Shown: positions 26,212 through 40,729 of the stretch, one piece after another
Layout of the letters: each line of letters begins with the position of its first letter
Position numbering within the stretch: the first letter of the stretch is position 1
From: Loktanella sp.
GTDB taxonomy: Bacteria; Pseudomonadota; Alphaproteobacteria; Rhodobacterales; Rhodobacteraceae
DNA length: 64,000 nucleotides
Assembly (NCBI GenBank): GCA_024686085.1
Contig: JAIBDT010000005.1
Coordinates: forward strand, 1 to 64,000
Reading direction: 5' to 3'
The notes under the pieces: generated by a model
The model's input: only the letters and a program-made list of their open reading frames with translations
What the model was told of the DNA's origin: nothing
Databases searched by the model: none
Position numbers and translations under genes: made by a program

Positions 26212-28431
26212 ATGGTTAAGGAAACCGAAAGCTTGAAAAGTGAACTGGCCAAGTTGCCAGAGTTTTTGTCACTTCAAGATGTCGATATGCTCAATGAGGG
26301 GCGCCATCCGAATCCGTTTGGCGTTCTTGGCCCCCACAAAAGTAAAAACCGCCGTTGGGTGGTGACACTGCAGCCTGATGCGATCTCTGTCATCGCGATT
26401 GTTGGAACGAAAAAGACAGAACTGCTGCGGATAGGGGGTGATGTATTTGCAGCCCCTGTTGCGGGTGCTGGATATAATCTGACGGTGCAATACGCCAATG
26501 GCAGCACATACACGACGATTGACCCGTTTGCGATGTCGTCGGTCTTATCTGATTTTGATGCCTATCTGCTGGGCGAGGGCACGCACCGCGAGCTATGGCG
26601 TGTCTTGGGCGCGCATGTCTGCACTCACGAAAAGGTGCAGGGAACGCATTTTGCGGTCTGGGCTCCGAATGCGCAGCGTGTTTCGGTTGTTGGGGATTTT
26701 AACACGTGGGATGGTCGTCGCCACCCGATGCGCCGTGTCGGCGAAACAGGCGTATGGGACATTTTCCTGCCCGGGGTCGGTGACGGTGCATTGTACAAAT
26801 ACGAAGTTATCGGCGCGGATGGTCACCGTGGCTTGAAGGCCGACCCCGTTGGTTATGGTTCCCAGCATCCGCCTGAGAAGGCGTCGATTGTGCGTGACAT
26901 TACTGGATACGGTTGGAACGACGCGGGTTGGATGAAGTCGCGTGCTGCGAACAACAACCGCAATGCGCCAATCTCTGTCTACGAGGTTCATCTAGGGTCT
27001 TGGCGGCGCAAGTGGGACGATGCGGGCCGGCCTTTGTCGTATAAAGAACTTGCAGCAGACTTGGTCAGCTATGTGAAATACATGGGATTTACCCATATAG
27101 AGCTTTTGCCAGTCTCTGAATTTCCGTTTGACGGATCTTGGGGGTACCAGCCGGTTGGGCTTTACGCGCCGACGATCCGCTTTGGTCCACCGCATGAGTT
27201 TCGCGATTTCGTGGATGCTGCCCATGACGCTGGTCTTGGCGTGTTGCTTGACTGGGTGCCGGGGCATTTCCCAACGGATGATCACGGACTTGCTCGTTTT
27301 GACGGCACCCCGCTTTATGAGCATGCAGACATGCGCGAAGGGTTCCATCAAGATTGGAATACTCTGATCTTTAATTATGGTCGTACCGAGGTAAAGAATT
27401 ACCTTGTATCCAACGCCTTGTACTGGATGGAAGAATACCACTTGGACGGACTGCGCGTAGATGCGGTAGCCTCGATGCTATACCGCAACTATTCGCGCGA
27501 AGACGGGCAATGGATCCCGAATAAGGATGGCGGCACAGAGAATTATGAGGCGATCAATTTTCTACAAGAGATGAACACGGCGGTTTATGGCGCACATCCG
27601 TCAGCGATGACTGTGGCCGAGGAAAGTACATCGTTTCCTGCTGTGTCCCAGCCTGTAGACGTAGGTGGTCTCGGCTTTGGTTTTAAGTGGAACATGGGCT
27701 GGATGAACGACACGCTCAGCTATATCGAGCGGGACCCGATCCATCGCAAATACCACCACAATGATTTAACGTTTGGTATTCACTATGCGTTCACCGAGAA
27801 TTTCGTCCTGCCGATAAGCCACGACGAGGTTGTGCATGGCAAAGGGTCGATGATTACAAAAATGCCCGGTGATGACGCAGAAAAATTCGCGAACTTGCGC
27901 GCTTACTACGGTTATATGTGGACACATCCGGGCAAGAAACTCTTGTTCATGGGGTGCGAGTTTGCGCAGCCTGAGGAATGGAATCACAACGGCGAACTGA
28001 ATTGGGGTGCTGCCGATCTGCCCGCGAATAAAGGTGTGCAAAATCTCGTGCGCGATTTGAACGCGGTTTATACGCAGACAGCTGCTTTACACAAATTCGA
28101 CTGCGAAGCGCGTGGGTTTGAGTGGATCAACAGTGACGCGGAGCAGTCGACTGTCGGCTTTGTGCGCTATGGCGACGACGACGATGCGCCCATTCTTGTC
28201 ATATGTAACTTTACCCCCGTATTGCGCACAAACATGCGCGTCGGTGTGCCGCTTGCGGGCATGTGGGACGAAATTCTGAATACGGATTCCGAAATTTATG
28301 GCGGCGGCAACCGCGGCAACCTTGGCGGTGTGGAGGCCAACTTGACACCATTCGATGACCAGCCCGCCAGCGTTGAAATAACATTGCCGCCCTTGTCGAC
28401 GGTAGTGTTTAAACTACGCTCAAAAGACTAA
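26212..28431 (+). CDS. glgB: 1,4-alpha-glucan branching enzyme GlgB
   Basis: A 739-residue GH13 branching enzyme. An N-terminal CBM48-type domain ([26 protein letters not shown]) leads into the catalytic barrel with [11 protein letters not shown], the nucleophile region [12 protein letters not shown], the acid/base glutamate in TVAEEST and [14 protein letters not shown] for the transition-state aspartate. It makes alpha-1,6 branches in glycogen. The frame opens 14 codons earlier, but the ATG at 26212 has GAGGG eight bases upstream and gives the usual N-terminus. It is the first gene of glgB-glgC-glgA-glgX-pgm. Confidence 0.97.
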   Translation: MVKETESLKSELAKLPEFLSLQDVDMLNEGRHPNPFGVLGPHKSKNRRWVVTLQPDAISVIAIVGTKKTELLRIGGDVFAAPVAGAGYNLTVQYANGSTYTTIDPFAMSSVLSDFDAYLLGEGTHRELWRVLGAHVCTHEKVQGTHFAVWAPNAQRVSVVGDFNTWDGRRHPMRRVGETGVWDIFLPGVGDGALYKYEVIGADGHRGLKADPVGYGSQHPPEKASIVRDITGYGWNDAGWMKSRAANNNRNAPISVYEVHLGSWRRKWDDAGRPLSYKELAADLVSYVKYMGFTHIELLPVSEFPFDGSWGYQPVGLYAPTIRFGPPHEFRDFVDAAHDAGLGVLLDWVPGHFPTDDHGLARFDGTPLYEHADMREGFHQDWNTLIFNYGRTEVKNYLVSNALYWMEEYHLDGLRVDAVASMLYRNYSREDGQWIPNKDGGTENYEAINFLQEMNTAVYGAHPSAMTVAEESTSFPAVSQPVDVGGLGFGFKWNMGWMNDTLSYIERDPIHRKYHHNDLTFGIHYAFTENFVLPISHDEVVHGKGSMITKMPGDDAEKFANLRAYYGYMWTHPGKKLLFMGCEFAQPEEWNHNGELNWGAADLPANKGVQNLVRDLNAVYTQTAALHKFDCEARGFEWINSDAEQSTVGFVRYGDDDDAPILVICNFTPVLRTNMRVGVPLAGMWDEILNTDSEIYGGGNRGNLGGVEANLTPFDDQPASVEITLPPLSTVVFKLRSKD

Positions 28432-28451
28432 CTCTGGGAGGAGACATACCA

Positions 28452-29708
28452 ATGGAACAAAAAAGACTGACGCATAGATCAATGGTTTTTGTGCTCGCTG
28501 GGGGGCGCGGCAGCAGGCTAAAGGAATTGACAGATCGCCGTGTGAAGCCAGCTGTATATTTTGGTGGTAAGACGCGGATCATCGACTTTGCCCTGTCAAA
28601 TGCGCTAAACTCGGGCATTCGCAAAATGGCGGTCGCGACCCAGTACAAGGCGCATAGTTTGATCCGCCACCTGCAACGTGGTTGGAGCTTTTTCCGTGCC
28701 GAACGCAACGAGTTTCTAGATATTTTGCCTGCCTCGCAGCGGTCTAACAACGAGAGTTGGTACAAAGGCACAGCCGATGCCGTGACCCAAAACATCGACA
28801 TTGTGGACAGCTACGGCGTTGACTACGTGATCATTTTGGCGGGCGACCACATCTATAAAATGGATTACGAATTGATGCTGCGCCAGCACGTCGATAGCGG
28901 CGCTGACGTCACTGTCGGCTGTCTCACCGTGCCGCGCGAAGAGGCATCGGCGTTTGGTGTGATGGCCACGGACGACACAGGGCGTATCACGTCGTTTCTG
29001 GAAAAGCCTGCTGATCCTCCCGCTACGCCAGAAGATTCGACCAAGGCGTTGGCCTCGATGGGTATCTATGTATTTGATTGGAAATTTCTGCGCAATTTGC
29101 TGCAAGAAGATGCTCAAAACGCGGACTCGACCAATGACTTTGGTCACGACTTGATCCCGCATATCGTGAAGCACGGAAAAGCCATCGCGCACCGGTTTGA
29201 CGAAAGCTGCGTGCGCAACGCAGATGCGCCCGTTTACTGGAAAGACGTCGGCACGATTGATGCGTTTTGGGAATCCAACATTGATCTGACCAGCTTTACC
29301 CCTGACCTTGATCTATGGGATAAGAACTGGCCGATCTGGACTTATTCTGAAAGCGTCCCGCCCGCAAAGTTCATTCATGATGAGCGTGACAGGCGTGGTA
29401 TGGCGATCTCATCAATGATTTCTGGCGGCTGCATTATTTCGGGAACCGAGGTGAGAAATTCGTCGCTGTTTACCAATGTTCATACCAATTCCTATGCTGT
29501 TTTGGATCAAGCGGTCGTCTTGCCCAATGTAGTTGTCAATCGTTCTGCGCGTTTGCGTCAGGTCGTGATTGATAGCGGCGTTATCATTCCCGAGGGCCTT
29601 GTCGTTGGCGAGGATCCGACTGAGGACGCGCGCTGGTTTAATGTCACAGAGCGTGGCACCACGCTGATCACGCAATCAATGCTCGACCGGAGATACAAAG
29701 AACTATGA
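28452..29708 (+). CDS. glgC: Glucose-1-phosphate adenylyltransferase GlgC
   Basis: A 418-residue ADP-glucose pyrophosphorylase. It has the nucleotide-binding start [32 protein letters not shown], the substrate region [11 protein letters not shown], and a left-handed beta-helix with hexapeptides in the last 130 residues. It makes ADP-glucose, the committed and usually allosterically controlled step of glycogen synthesis. Strong GGGAGGAG ribosome-binding site; 20 bases after glgB. The stop overlaps the glgA start (ATGA). Confidence 0.97.
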   Translation: MEQKRLTHRSMVFVLAGGRGSRLKELTDRRVKPAVYFGGKTRIIDFALSNALNSGIRKMAVATQYKAHSLIRHLQRGWSFFRAERNEFLDILPASQRSNNESWYKGTADAVTQNIDIVDSYGVDYVIILAGDHIYKMDYELMLRQHVDSGADVTVGCLTVPREEASAFGVMATDDTGRITSFLEKPADPPATPEDSTKALASMGIYVFDWKFLRNLLQEDAQNADSTNDFGHDLIPHIVKHGKAIAHRFDESCVRNADAPVYWKDVGTIDAFWESNIDLTSFTPDLDLWDKNWPIWTYSESVPPAKFIHDERDRRGMAISSMISGGCIISGTEVRNSSLFTNVHTNSYAVLDQAVVLPNVVVNRSARLRQVVIDSGVIIPEGLVVGEDPTEDARWFNVTERGTTLITQSMLDRRYKEL

Positions 29709-31143
29709 CCCGCATCCTTTCTGTTGCTTCTGAATGTGTGCCCTTTGTGAAAACAGGGGGGCTTGCGGATGTGGTCGGCGCGTTGCCAGCTGCGCTTGCG
29801 CCGATGGGGTGCGAGGTGAAAACCTTGATCCCAGGCTATCCTGCAGTGATGGAAAAGATTGGCAAAGCCAAAACGGTTACCACTTTCGACGAGCTTTTTG
29901 GTGGGCCTGCGCGAGTGTTGGAGACTGTCGTTGATGGATTTTCAATGTTGGTTCTTGAGGCGGCGCATCTTTTTGATCGTGCTGGTGGGCCCTATCTGGA
30001 TGAGGGGGGCCAAGACTGGATCGACAATGCTAAGCGGTTTGCCGCGCTCAGCTATGCAGGCGCGTATATTGGTGCGAATGGCGCGGCCGCTTGGATGCCC
30101 GACGTCGTCCATGGTCATGATTGGCAGGCCGGACTGATCCCCGAGTATTTGCATAACCTTTGCCAAGACGGCCCTAAGCCGCCGTTTGTCTTTACGGTTC
30201 ATAATATTGCATTTCACGGCAATGCACCCCGCGAACGCTGTGCAGATCTGTGGCTTGACCCTTGGCGGCTTGCGACAGAACATTTTGAGTATTGGGGTCA
30301 AATCTCGGCGCTGAAAGCGGGCCTTATGGGTGCAACCAAGATCACAACGGTTTCGCAAACCTACGCCGAGGAACTGTTAACCTCTGAATTTGGCATGGGC
30401 ATGGAGGGTGTGCTGGCTGTCCGCCAAGCGGACCTTGTCGGCATCGTCAACGGGATCGACACCGATGTTTGGAACCCACAGACGGATCCTGAAATTCAGA
30501 CCTACAAATTGCCAAACGGCAAAAAGGCGAACAAGGCCGCATTGCGATCAGAGTTTGGCTTGCCGGACGCTGACGGCCCGCTTTGCGTCCTCGTGTCCCG
30601 CCTGAGTGGGCAAAAGGGCATCGATCTTTTGATCGAGGCATTGCCCGCGCTGTTAGAGCGTGGTGGTCAATTGGCGTTACTCGGCTCTGGCGATCCAGCA
30701 CTAGAGGCCAAGTTGCTGGACATGGCCACAGGCAATCCAAATGTGGGCGTGCGCATAGGGTATGACGAGGCTTTAGCGCACCGCTTGATTGCGGGGGGAG
30801 ACGCAATTCTCGTGCCGTCGCGGTTTGAGCCTTGCGGGCTGACACAGCTATACGGGTTGCGTTATGGAACCGTGCCTTTTGTCACGCTGACAGGCGGGTT
30901 GGCTGATACCGTGATCAATGCGTCGCCCGCTGCTTTGGCCCGAAACGTAGCGACTGGTGTGCAGGTTTTTCCCATCACCGCAGGTGCGATTGCCAATGGC
31001 TTTGTGCGGCTCTGCACGCTATTTGCGCAGCCAAAGGTTTGGGGCAGTTTGCAGCGTAACGCGATGCGCCAGCCCGTTGGATGGGAAACATCAGCGGCGG
31101 CGTTCCATGCGCTCTATACTCAAGTGACAAGCAAGGCTAATTG

Positions 31144-31144
<1 letters not shown>
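29705..31144 (+). CDS. glgA: Glycogen synthase GlgA
   Basis: A 479-residue GT5 glycosyltransferase. The N-terminal ADP-glucose-binding motif [24 protein letters not shown], the [11 protein letters not shown] stretch and the C-terminal [19 protein letters not shown] are all present, with PTGGLAD varied to LTGGLADTV near the end. It extends alpha-1,4-glucan chains from ADP-glucose. Length is normal. Its start overlaps the glgC stop and its stop overlaps the glgX start as TGATG. Confidence 0.97.
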
Positions 31145-34874
<3,730 letters not shown>

Positions 34875-34903
34875 AAGATAAAAGGTATGCTTCTCTTCTG
34901 TGA

Positions 34904-34933
34904 GGTTGGCCCGTAAGAACGCGGGCCAACCTT
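34904..34933 (+). terminator. Hairpin between pgm and glgP
   Basis: GGTTGGCCCG (34904-34913) and CGGGCCAACC (34922-34931) are perfectly complementary around an eight-base loop. Only TTGCTGC follows, so termination may be partial and the element could tune glgP relative to the upstream genes. Confidence 0.65.
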
Positions 34934-34965
34934 GCTGCTGTACCCGTGAACAAAGTTCAAAAGAA

Positions 34966-37377
34966 ATGAATGTTATGACCAATCCTCATGCCGCACCTGA
35001 TGTCTCTATCCATGATTTGCGCGACAGTATCCACCGCCATCTGACCTATACGATTGGCAAGGATAAGTCCCACGCCAGCACTTATGACTGGCGCATGGCT
35101 GTCAGCTATAGCGTGCGGGATTTGATTGTCGATTCTTGGTTTGCGGCAACGCGGCGGACATATGAACAGCAAGGCAAGCGGGTCTATTATTTGTCGATGG
35201 AGTTCTTGATTGGGCGCATCCTAGAAGACGCGGTCATCAACCTAGGTCTGCACCAAAAAATCGAAGACGTGCTACAAGAGGACGGCGTGTCTTTGATGAC
35301 GGTGGTCGAGGATGAACCCGATGCCGCGCTGGGCAATGGCGGTTTGGGGCGCTTGGCTGCGTGTTTCTTGGAATCGATGTCGACGCTGGGCTGCCCTGCG
35401 TTTGGCTATGGCATCCGCTACGAGCACGGGCTGTTCCGCCAACGGTTTGAGGGCGGGCGTCAGGTGGAAACACCAGAGGATTGGTTGAACCAGACGCACC
35501 CGTGGGAGTTTGAGCGTCCAGAAGCCAACTACACAATTCCTTTCAAGGGCCGTGTTGAAATGGTTGAAGGTCGCGCGATTTGGCACGCCAGCGAAACAGT
35601 TCTTGCCCGCGCGTATGACACCCCCGTTGTGGGGTGGCAGGGCAGGTGGTCTAACACGCTGCGCCTATGGGGGGCTTTGCCGACTGAAAAGTTTGATCTC
35701 GAGCGGTTTAATTCGGGCGATTTTACCGCTGCCGCCGCGCCAGAGGCGCTTGCGCGCACGCTGAGCCGCGTCTTGTATCCCGAAGACACGACCGAGGCTG
35801 GCAAGGAGTTGCGCCTCAAGCAAGAGTTCTTTTTGACCTCAGCGGCTCTACAGGACATCCTCCGCCGGTTTCTTTCTGAATATGATGACCCGTCCTTATT
35901 GCCTGATAAAGTCGCAATCCAGATGAACGACACGCACCCTGCGCTGGCAGGCCCGGAGTTGATGCGCTTGTTGGTGGACGTGCACGGGTTGGACTGGGCC
36001 AAGGCCAAGCAGATTGCATGCAAATGCCTGAACTATACCAACCACACCTTGTTGCCAGAGGCGCTAGAGCGGTGGTCGACATGGTTGATGGGCCGCGTTT
36101 TGCCGCGTCACATGCAGATTATCGAGCGGATTGATGTGGAACACCAAGCTGCGACGAACTGTGATCCGTCGCTCAAGATCGTCTATCAAGATCAGGTCCA
36201 TATGGGCACGCTGGCCTTTGTGATGGCCGCACATGTGAACGGTGTATCCGCGTTGCACTCTGATCTTATGCGCGAGACCGTGTTTGCGGATCTTGATCGC
36301 CTGTATCCGAACCGGATTTTAAACCAGACGAACGGGGTCACTCCGCGCCGTTGGATACGCCTGTCGAACCCTGCATTGTCGGGCGTCATTACCGATGCGA
36401 TTGGCGCGGGCTGGGAGGATGATCTAGACCGCTTGTCCGAACTCAAAGCGTTCGGCAGCGACCCCGAAATGCTTGCGCGCATTCATGCCGCCAAGCACGC
36501 TAATAAGGTGGCGTTTGCTAATTGGGTGAATGACAAGATGGGTATCTCAATTGACCCTGAAGCGATGTTCGATGTCCAGATTAAGCGTATCCACGAATAC
36601 AAGCGGCAGCTATTGAACGTGTTTGAAACCGTCGCGCGTTGGAATGCAATCCGCCAAAACCCAACGGCGGACTGGACCCCGCGCGTCAAAATATTTGGTG
36701 GCAAGGCCGCGCCAGGCTACTATACAGCCAAGGAAATCATACGTTTGATCAATGACGTGGCCAAGGTTGTGAACAACGATCCTGTGACCAAGGACCTGCT
36801 AAAAGTTGTCTACCCTGCCAACTATAATGTCTCGATGGCGCAGCGGTTAATCCCCGCAGCGGACCTGTCCGAGCAGATCTCGACGGCTGGCAAAGAGGCC
36901 TCTGGCACAGGCAATATGAAGTTCACGATGAACGGCGCGTTGACCATCGGCACGCTAGACGGTGCGAACGTCGAAATCCGCGACCATGTGGGGCCTGATA
37001 ACTTCTTCTTGTTCGGCATGACGGCCGCACAGGTGCAAGAGCGATATCAGAGCCCCGAACATGCGCGCAACGCGATCCTTGCCAGCCAAAGCCTGCAAGA
37101 CGTCTTGCAGATCATCGCAGAGGGCCGCTTTAACCCAGAAGAACCGTCGCGCTATTCTGGTTTGGTCGAGCAGACATGGAACCACGATCCATTCCTTGTA
37201 GCGTCCGATTACGACAGCTATTTGGCCGCTCAAGCGCAGGTTGATCTGACCTACCGCGATCAAAACGCATGGGACCAACTGGCACTGCGCAATATCGCAG
37301 GCTCGGGCTATTTCTCGTCAGACCGCACAATTCGCGGGTACATGGCGGATGTCTGGGACGCGAAAAGCTTGCTCTAG
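34966..37377 (+). CDS. glgP: Glycogen phosphorylase GlgP
   Basis: An 803-residue GT35 phosphorylase. Supporting parts: VYYLSMEFLIGRIL, NGGLGRLAACFLES, GYGIRYEHGLF, and the PLP lysine in EASGTGNMKFTMNGALTIG (about residue 651). It releases glucose 1-phosphate from glycogen, which Pgm converts. The frame is open from 34900, but that would start inside the hairpin; I take the ATG at 34966 (or MTNPHA three codons on). The ribosome-binding site is weak. It lies 91 bases after pgm with the hairpin between. Confidence 0.95.
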   Translation: MNVMTNPHAAPDVSIHDLRDSIHRHLTYTIGKDKSHASTYDWRMAVSYSVRDLIVDSWFAATRRTYEQQGKRVYYLSMEFLIGRILEDAVINLGLHQKIEDVLQEDGVSLMTVVEDEPDAALGNGGLGRLAACFLESMSTLGCPAFGYGIRYEHGLFRQRFEGGRQVETPEDWLNQTHPWEFERPEANYTIPFKGRVEMVEGRAIWHASETVLARAYDTPVVGWQGRWSNTLRLWGALPTEKFDLERFNSGDFTAAAAPEALARTLSRVLYPEDTTEAGKELRLKQEFFLTSAALQDILRRFLSEYDDPSLLPDKVAIQMNDTHPALAGPELMRLLVDVHGLDWAKAKQIACKCLNYTNHTLLPEALERWSTWLMGRVLPRHMQIIERIDVEHQAATNCDPSLKIVYQDQVHMGTLAFVMAAHVNGVSALHSDLMRETVFADLDRLYPNRILNQTNGVTPRRWIRLSNPALSGVITDAIGAGWEDDLDRLSELKAFGSDPEMLARIHAAKHANKVAFANWVNDKMGISIDPEAMFDVQIKRIHEYKRQLLNVFETVARWNAIRQNPTADWTPRVKIFGGKAAPGYYTAKEIIRLINDVAKVVNNDPVTKDLLKVVYPANYNVSMAQRLIPAADLSEQISTAGKEASGTGNMKFTMNGALTIGTLDGANVEIRDHVGPDNFFLFGMTAAQVQERYQSPEHARNAILASQSLQDVLQIIAEGRFNPEEPSRYSGLVEQTWNHDPFLVASDYDSYLAAQAQVDLTYRDQNAWDQLALRNIAGSGYFSSDRTIRGYMADVWDAKSLL

Positions 37378-37518
37378 GGCGTGCAGGCTATTGACGCCAA
37401 AATACGAAACTGTGGCAAAGCCGCTATAGCTTTGATTAGTTACGAGGCCTGCGTAGTCCGAATCGATGAACAGGCGTATTGAGAGAAAGCTCGGGGGGGC
37501 ACAGAATTGGGAAATATC

Positions 37519-38421
37519 ATGCGGCCTGTCTTGATCCTCTTGCTTGCGACCTCCACCCTAGCGACCCCCGCTTTTTCAGAAGGGCGTCAGGTGATCGGAA
37601 CAGGGCGGCTTTTCACCAATGACTTTTTTGGCGACGGCAAGGACCGATGGCGCACGGGTGGCTATGTCTTGTCGATCGTTCAGGGTAAAGAGGGCTACAC
37701 TGGCCAAGAAGGTTTTGGCGATATTATCGAGTATCGGTTGGGTGGACAGATCATCACAGGGTCACGAAAAAGTGGCGCACCGGGTGATCGGCCCTATGTT
37801 GGCGCTGTATCCGTTGGGGCGCATACGCACTTTGGCTACAATGCATTTGATCTAAGTCTCGGCGCTGATGTTCTGGCGATTGGTCCGCAAACGGGGCTGT
37901 CGGAGTTCCAGCGGAAATTTCATGAAGGCTTTGAGATTACTCTGCCGCCGTACATCGATGCACAGCTTGATGACGCGTTCTTTGTGAACGGCACCGTGCA
38001 GGCATCCAAGACTTATGAACTGTCAGACCGTATAACTGTACGCCCCTTTGTCGAAGGTCTTGCAGGGGCTGAGGATCTTGTGCGGGTCGGTGGCGATGTG
38101 ATCGTTGGCGAGGTTGGGCAGACAGATATGATGTTGCGCGATGTTGTAACTGGGCAACTCTATCGCGGCACGCAGGGGCGTGAATTGGGGCTGACTTACA
38201 TGTTCGGTGCTGACGTTGCTTCTGTTTTTGACAGCGCCTTCCTACCGGAGGATCAAGGATATACTGTGTCCGAAACCCGCGCACGCGCTAGGGCTGGTGT
38301 CTTGTTCCAGTTTGCAGAGGACTCTTCGTTCTTTTATGGGGCTACATATCTATCCGAAGAATTCGAAGGCCAGCGCGAAGGCCAAGTCGTCGGTTCGATC
38401 AAACTGAATTTCAACTTCTAA
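37519..38421 (+). CDS. LpxR-like outer-membrane protein
   Basis: A 300-residue protein with a signal peptide (MRPVLILLLATSTLATPAFS) and a beta-barrel-type body ending in the aromatic-terminated strand IKLNFNF. The first strand region GRLFTNDFFGDGKDRWRTGG matches the LpxR/DUF2219 group, where the N-D pair and a nearby T are part of the lipid A 3'-O-deacylase active site. Function as a lipid A deacylase is likely only by family; roseobacter members are little studied. The start has GGGA eight bases upstream; a TTG four codons earlier is less likely. Confidence 0.75.
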   Translation: MRPVLILLLATSTLATPAFSEGRQVIGTGRLFTNDFFGDGKDRWRTGGYVLSIVQGKEGYTGQEGFGDIIEYRLGGQIITGSRKSGAPGDRPYVGAVSVGAHTHFGYNAFDLSLGADVLAIGPQTGLSEFQRKFHEGFEITLPPYIDAQLDDAFFVNGTVQASKTYELSDRITVRPFVEGLAGAEDLVRVGGDVIVGEVGQTDMMLRDVVTGQLYRGTQGRELGLTYMFGADVASVFDSAFLPEDQGYTVSETRARARAGVLFQFAEDSSFFYGATYLSEEFEGQREGQVVGSIKLNFNF

Positions 38422-38538
38422 ATAAATAGTTAACGCTTGTAGTTAATGTGACTTGATCTAAAACGATCGTGCTTGCTATGGTTCTTGCATAATTCCGCGC
38501 ACTTAATGACGCGGATCAAGTTGAGGCAAATAGCAGGC

Positions 38539-39609
38539 ATGAAAACGGGCTTTAATGGCACGTTTGTCATCTCCTGGTCGCAGACACATATCGACGGGCA
38601 GCAAGCTGCGCCCGTGACCGATTTATCTGTGGGCACCGCGTGGTCTTGGACCGGTGACGCGGTCCGTGTGGATGGGCCAAGTGGTATCTTACCGCTGGGT
38701 GCGTCCGAGGGAGAGGCAGACATTCGCAAGCGGGCGGCACTGACGGTGCGCCGACTTTTGACATCCGCACAAATCGATACGCGCAAACTTGACGTAGCCG
38801 TGCTGCAAGAACCGTTGTTCGACGACAGCTTTCGCGTGACCAACGGGTTTGAGACGTGGACGATCACACTGATCGATACAGGTATGGGGCGCAAACCGCT
38901 GTGCATGTTTCTCGACGAAATACCGCCGCGGGGATGCGATCTATGGGTTGTTGACCACCATATCAGGGCGACATTGCGCCGGATCGATCATACCAATCCA
39001 GGCGGGGTAATTTGCTTTACACCAGGCACAATGATCATGACGCCCGAAGGGGCCAAAGATGTGGCCAGCCTTGCGGAGGGTGATCGCGTGCAAACTGCGG
39101 ACAATGGCTGCGTTGAAGTGCTTTGGCTCGGGCAACGCCGCGTCAGTGGTGCGCGCATGAAAGCGATCCCCGCGCTGAACCCGATCCGTTTGCGCGCAGG
39201 TGCATTGGACAAAGACGTACCTGATGCAGGGTTGCTGGTTTCACCTGATCACCGGATCGTCTTACGTGGCCCGCAAGCAAATGCGCTTTACAATTGCGAC
39301 GAGGTCCTCGTAACCGCTCGTGACTTGATCAACGATCATACGATCATCCGTGATCATTCGTTGCGCAAGGCTACCTACATTCACATGATGTTGCCGCAGC
39401 ACGAAGTGGTCTTTGCAAACGGCGTGCCAACCGAAAGTTTTCATCCAGCCGCCGCTGAACTATCCGCGATGGACGAGATCGAAGAGGGGCGCCTGTACGA
39501 TCGCTTACCTGATCTGCGTGGCGATATGCAGAACTATGGCGGATATGCGCGGCGCGTATTGTCCGATAGCGAAGCCGCAATTTTACAATATGATGGAATG
39601 CGGGCCTAA
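38539..39609 (+). CDS. Hint (Hedgehog/intein) domain protein
   Basis: A 356-residue protein. The N-terminal half (about 1-150) shows no family I know. At about 156 a Hint module starts: VICFTPGTMIMTPEGAKDVA, then LAEGDRVQTADNG, and the block VSPDHRIVLRG, typical of intein-like Hint domains (Cys1 and the block B histidine region). In Rhodobacterales many such proteins occur with RTX regions or alone, and whether they self-cleave is unknown. The start MKTGFNG is preferred over one 22 codons upstream because of the nearby GCAGG. Its stop overlaps the rhodanese stop by four bases on the other strand. Confidence 0.8.
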   Translation: MKTGFNGTFVISWSQTHIDGQQAAPVTDLSVGTAWSWTGDAVRVDGPSGILPLGASEGEADIRKRAALTVRRLLTSAQIDTRKLDVAVLQEPLFDDSFRVTNGFETWTITLIDTGMGRKPLCMFLDEIPPRGCDLWVVDHHIRATLRRIDHTNPGGVICFTPGTMIMTPEGAKDVASLAEGDRVQTADNGCVEVLWLGQRRVSGARMKAIPALNPIRLRAGALDKDVPDAGLLVSPDHRIVLRGPQANALYNCDEVLVTARDLINDHTIIRDHSLRKATYIHMMLPQHEVVFANGVPTESFHPAAAELSAMDEIEEGRLYDRLPDLRGDMQNYGGYARRVLSDSEAAILQYDGMRA

Positions 39610-39992
39610 GGCTTGCGTTCCACTGGCCCATCTTGGGCTTCCCATGTCGAAAACCCTTCGCGTAAATGCGCGCAAGGGAACCCCATGTCGTTCAGGGTCG
39701 CGACGGTCAATGCGGACCGCCATCCGGAGGCGCAGTGGAACACAAAGGTTTTATCCTGCCCAAAGACGTCTTTAAAATAAGGGCTGTCTGGATCGACCCA
39801 AAACTCGGCCATCCCCCGCGGACAGTGAAAGCTACCGGGGATGAACCCCGATCTTTCGCGTTCACGCACATCGCGCAGGTCAACGATCACAACATCGGGG
39901 TTCTCGACCATTGCTATGGCGTCTTTGGTCTCGACTTCTTCAATGCGCGCGCGGGCATTTGCGACCATCTGGGCTGCGGATACTTTTAACAT
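39606..39992 (-). CDS. Rhodanese-domain protein
   Basis: A 128-residue single rhodanese domain. The active-site loop is HCASGWRSA, with the catalytic cysteine in place, preceded by VIVDLRDVRERERSGFIPGS, the usual CH2A region. Rhodanese domains move sulfane sulfur or act as structural/regulatory modules. It is the last gene of a tightly coupled operon: its ATG shares an A with the upstream stop (TAATG). Confidence 0.9.
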   Translation of the reverse strand: MLKVSAAQMVANARARIEEVETKDAIAMVENPDVVIVDLRDVRERERSGFIPGSFHCPRGMAEFWVDPDSPYFKDVFGQDKTFVFHCASGWRSALTVATLNDMGFPCAHLREGFSTWEAQDGPVERKP

Positions 39993-40729
39993 TAACGATC
40001 CTTTTTGAATAATTGGCCAAAATCATTTGCAGGCAGGGTCACGCCAGCCTTCCGACCCAAATCCCACGCTAGTACTTGATTGCTTGATAGCACAGGTAGC
40101 CCTGTCTCTGCCTCTAGTTTGGCGATCACATCCAATGTGCGCAAGTTGGTGCACGACAGAAACAACGCATCAATCCCACCCTGTGCCGCCAAGTCCATTG
40201 CGGCCTGATAAGTTGACGCAGCGGAGATATGCGCAACAACTGTTTCCTCAGCCTCATCATACGAGCCAAAAACGGGGCAACTTACGCCGGCTTGACCAAG
40301 CACGGACACCAGCCTTTCAGAAACCGAAGCAACATATGGTGATAGCAGGCCCAACTTTTTGATACTCAAGTGGTCACAGGCAGCCAGTAGCGCAGAAAGC
40401 GGCTCAGTCACAAAAGGCGTGTCCACTTCTTGTCGCACCAGAGATGCAACATGGCTGGCACCGATTTGCGCCGTGCCAGACGTGCAGCCATATCCAATAG
40501 CGCTGAACTTTGCTCCCGCAGGGAACAGGCTTGCTGCTGCGGGTAGCGTCTCGGCCATCTGCTGCAACGTATCTTGTGATACTTCTAACGCACTTGGCAC
40601 GCGGGTCACATAAATCAGCGTTTCCCAATCAAAAATGCGGCGGATATCTTGCTCTAGCGTCTCGTCAGACTGCAGGACGATCAGGCCAATGGCTTTGCTC
40701 GTCGGGTCGGTTTCAAATTGATAGGTCAT
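39992..40729 (-). CDS. Asp/Glu racemase-superfamily protein (maleate isomerase/arylmalonate decarboxylase-like)
   Basis: A 245-residue protein with two paired cysteines in the racemase positions: GYGCTSGTAQIG (first) and FLSCTNLRTLDV (second), typical of the maleate cis-trans isomerase/arylmalonate decarboxylase branch. These enzymes use the two cysteines for proton transfer or decarboxylation. Substrate unknown. Coupled by ATGA to the M24 gene upstream and TAATG to the rhodanese downstream, so it works in the same pathway. Confidence 0.85.
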   Translation of the reverse strand: MTYQFETDPTSKAIGLIVLQSDETLEQDIRRIFDWETLIYVTRVPSALEVSQDTLQQMAETLPAAASLFPAGAKFSAIGYGCTSGTAQIGASHVASLVRQEVDTPFVTEPLSALLAACDHLSIKKLGLLSPYVASVSERLVSVLGQAGVSCPVFGSYDEAEETVVAHISAASTYQAAMDLAAQGGIDALFLSCTNLRTLDVIAKLEAETGLPVLSSNQVLAWDLGRKAGVTLPANDFGQLFKKDR

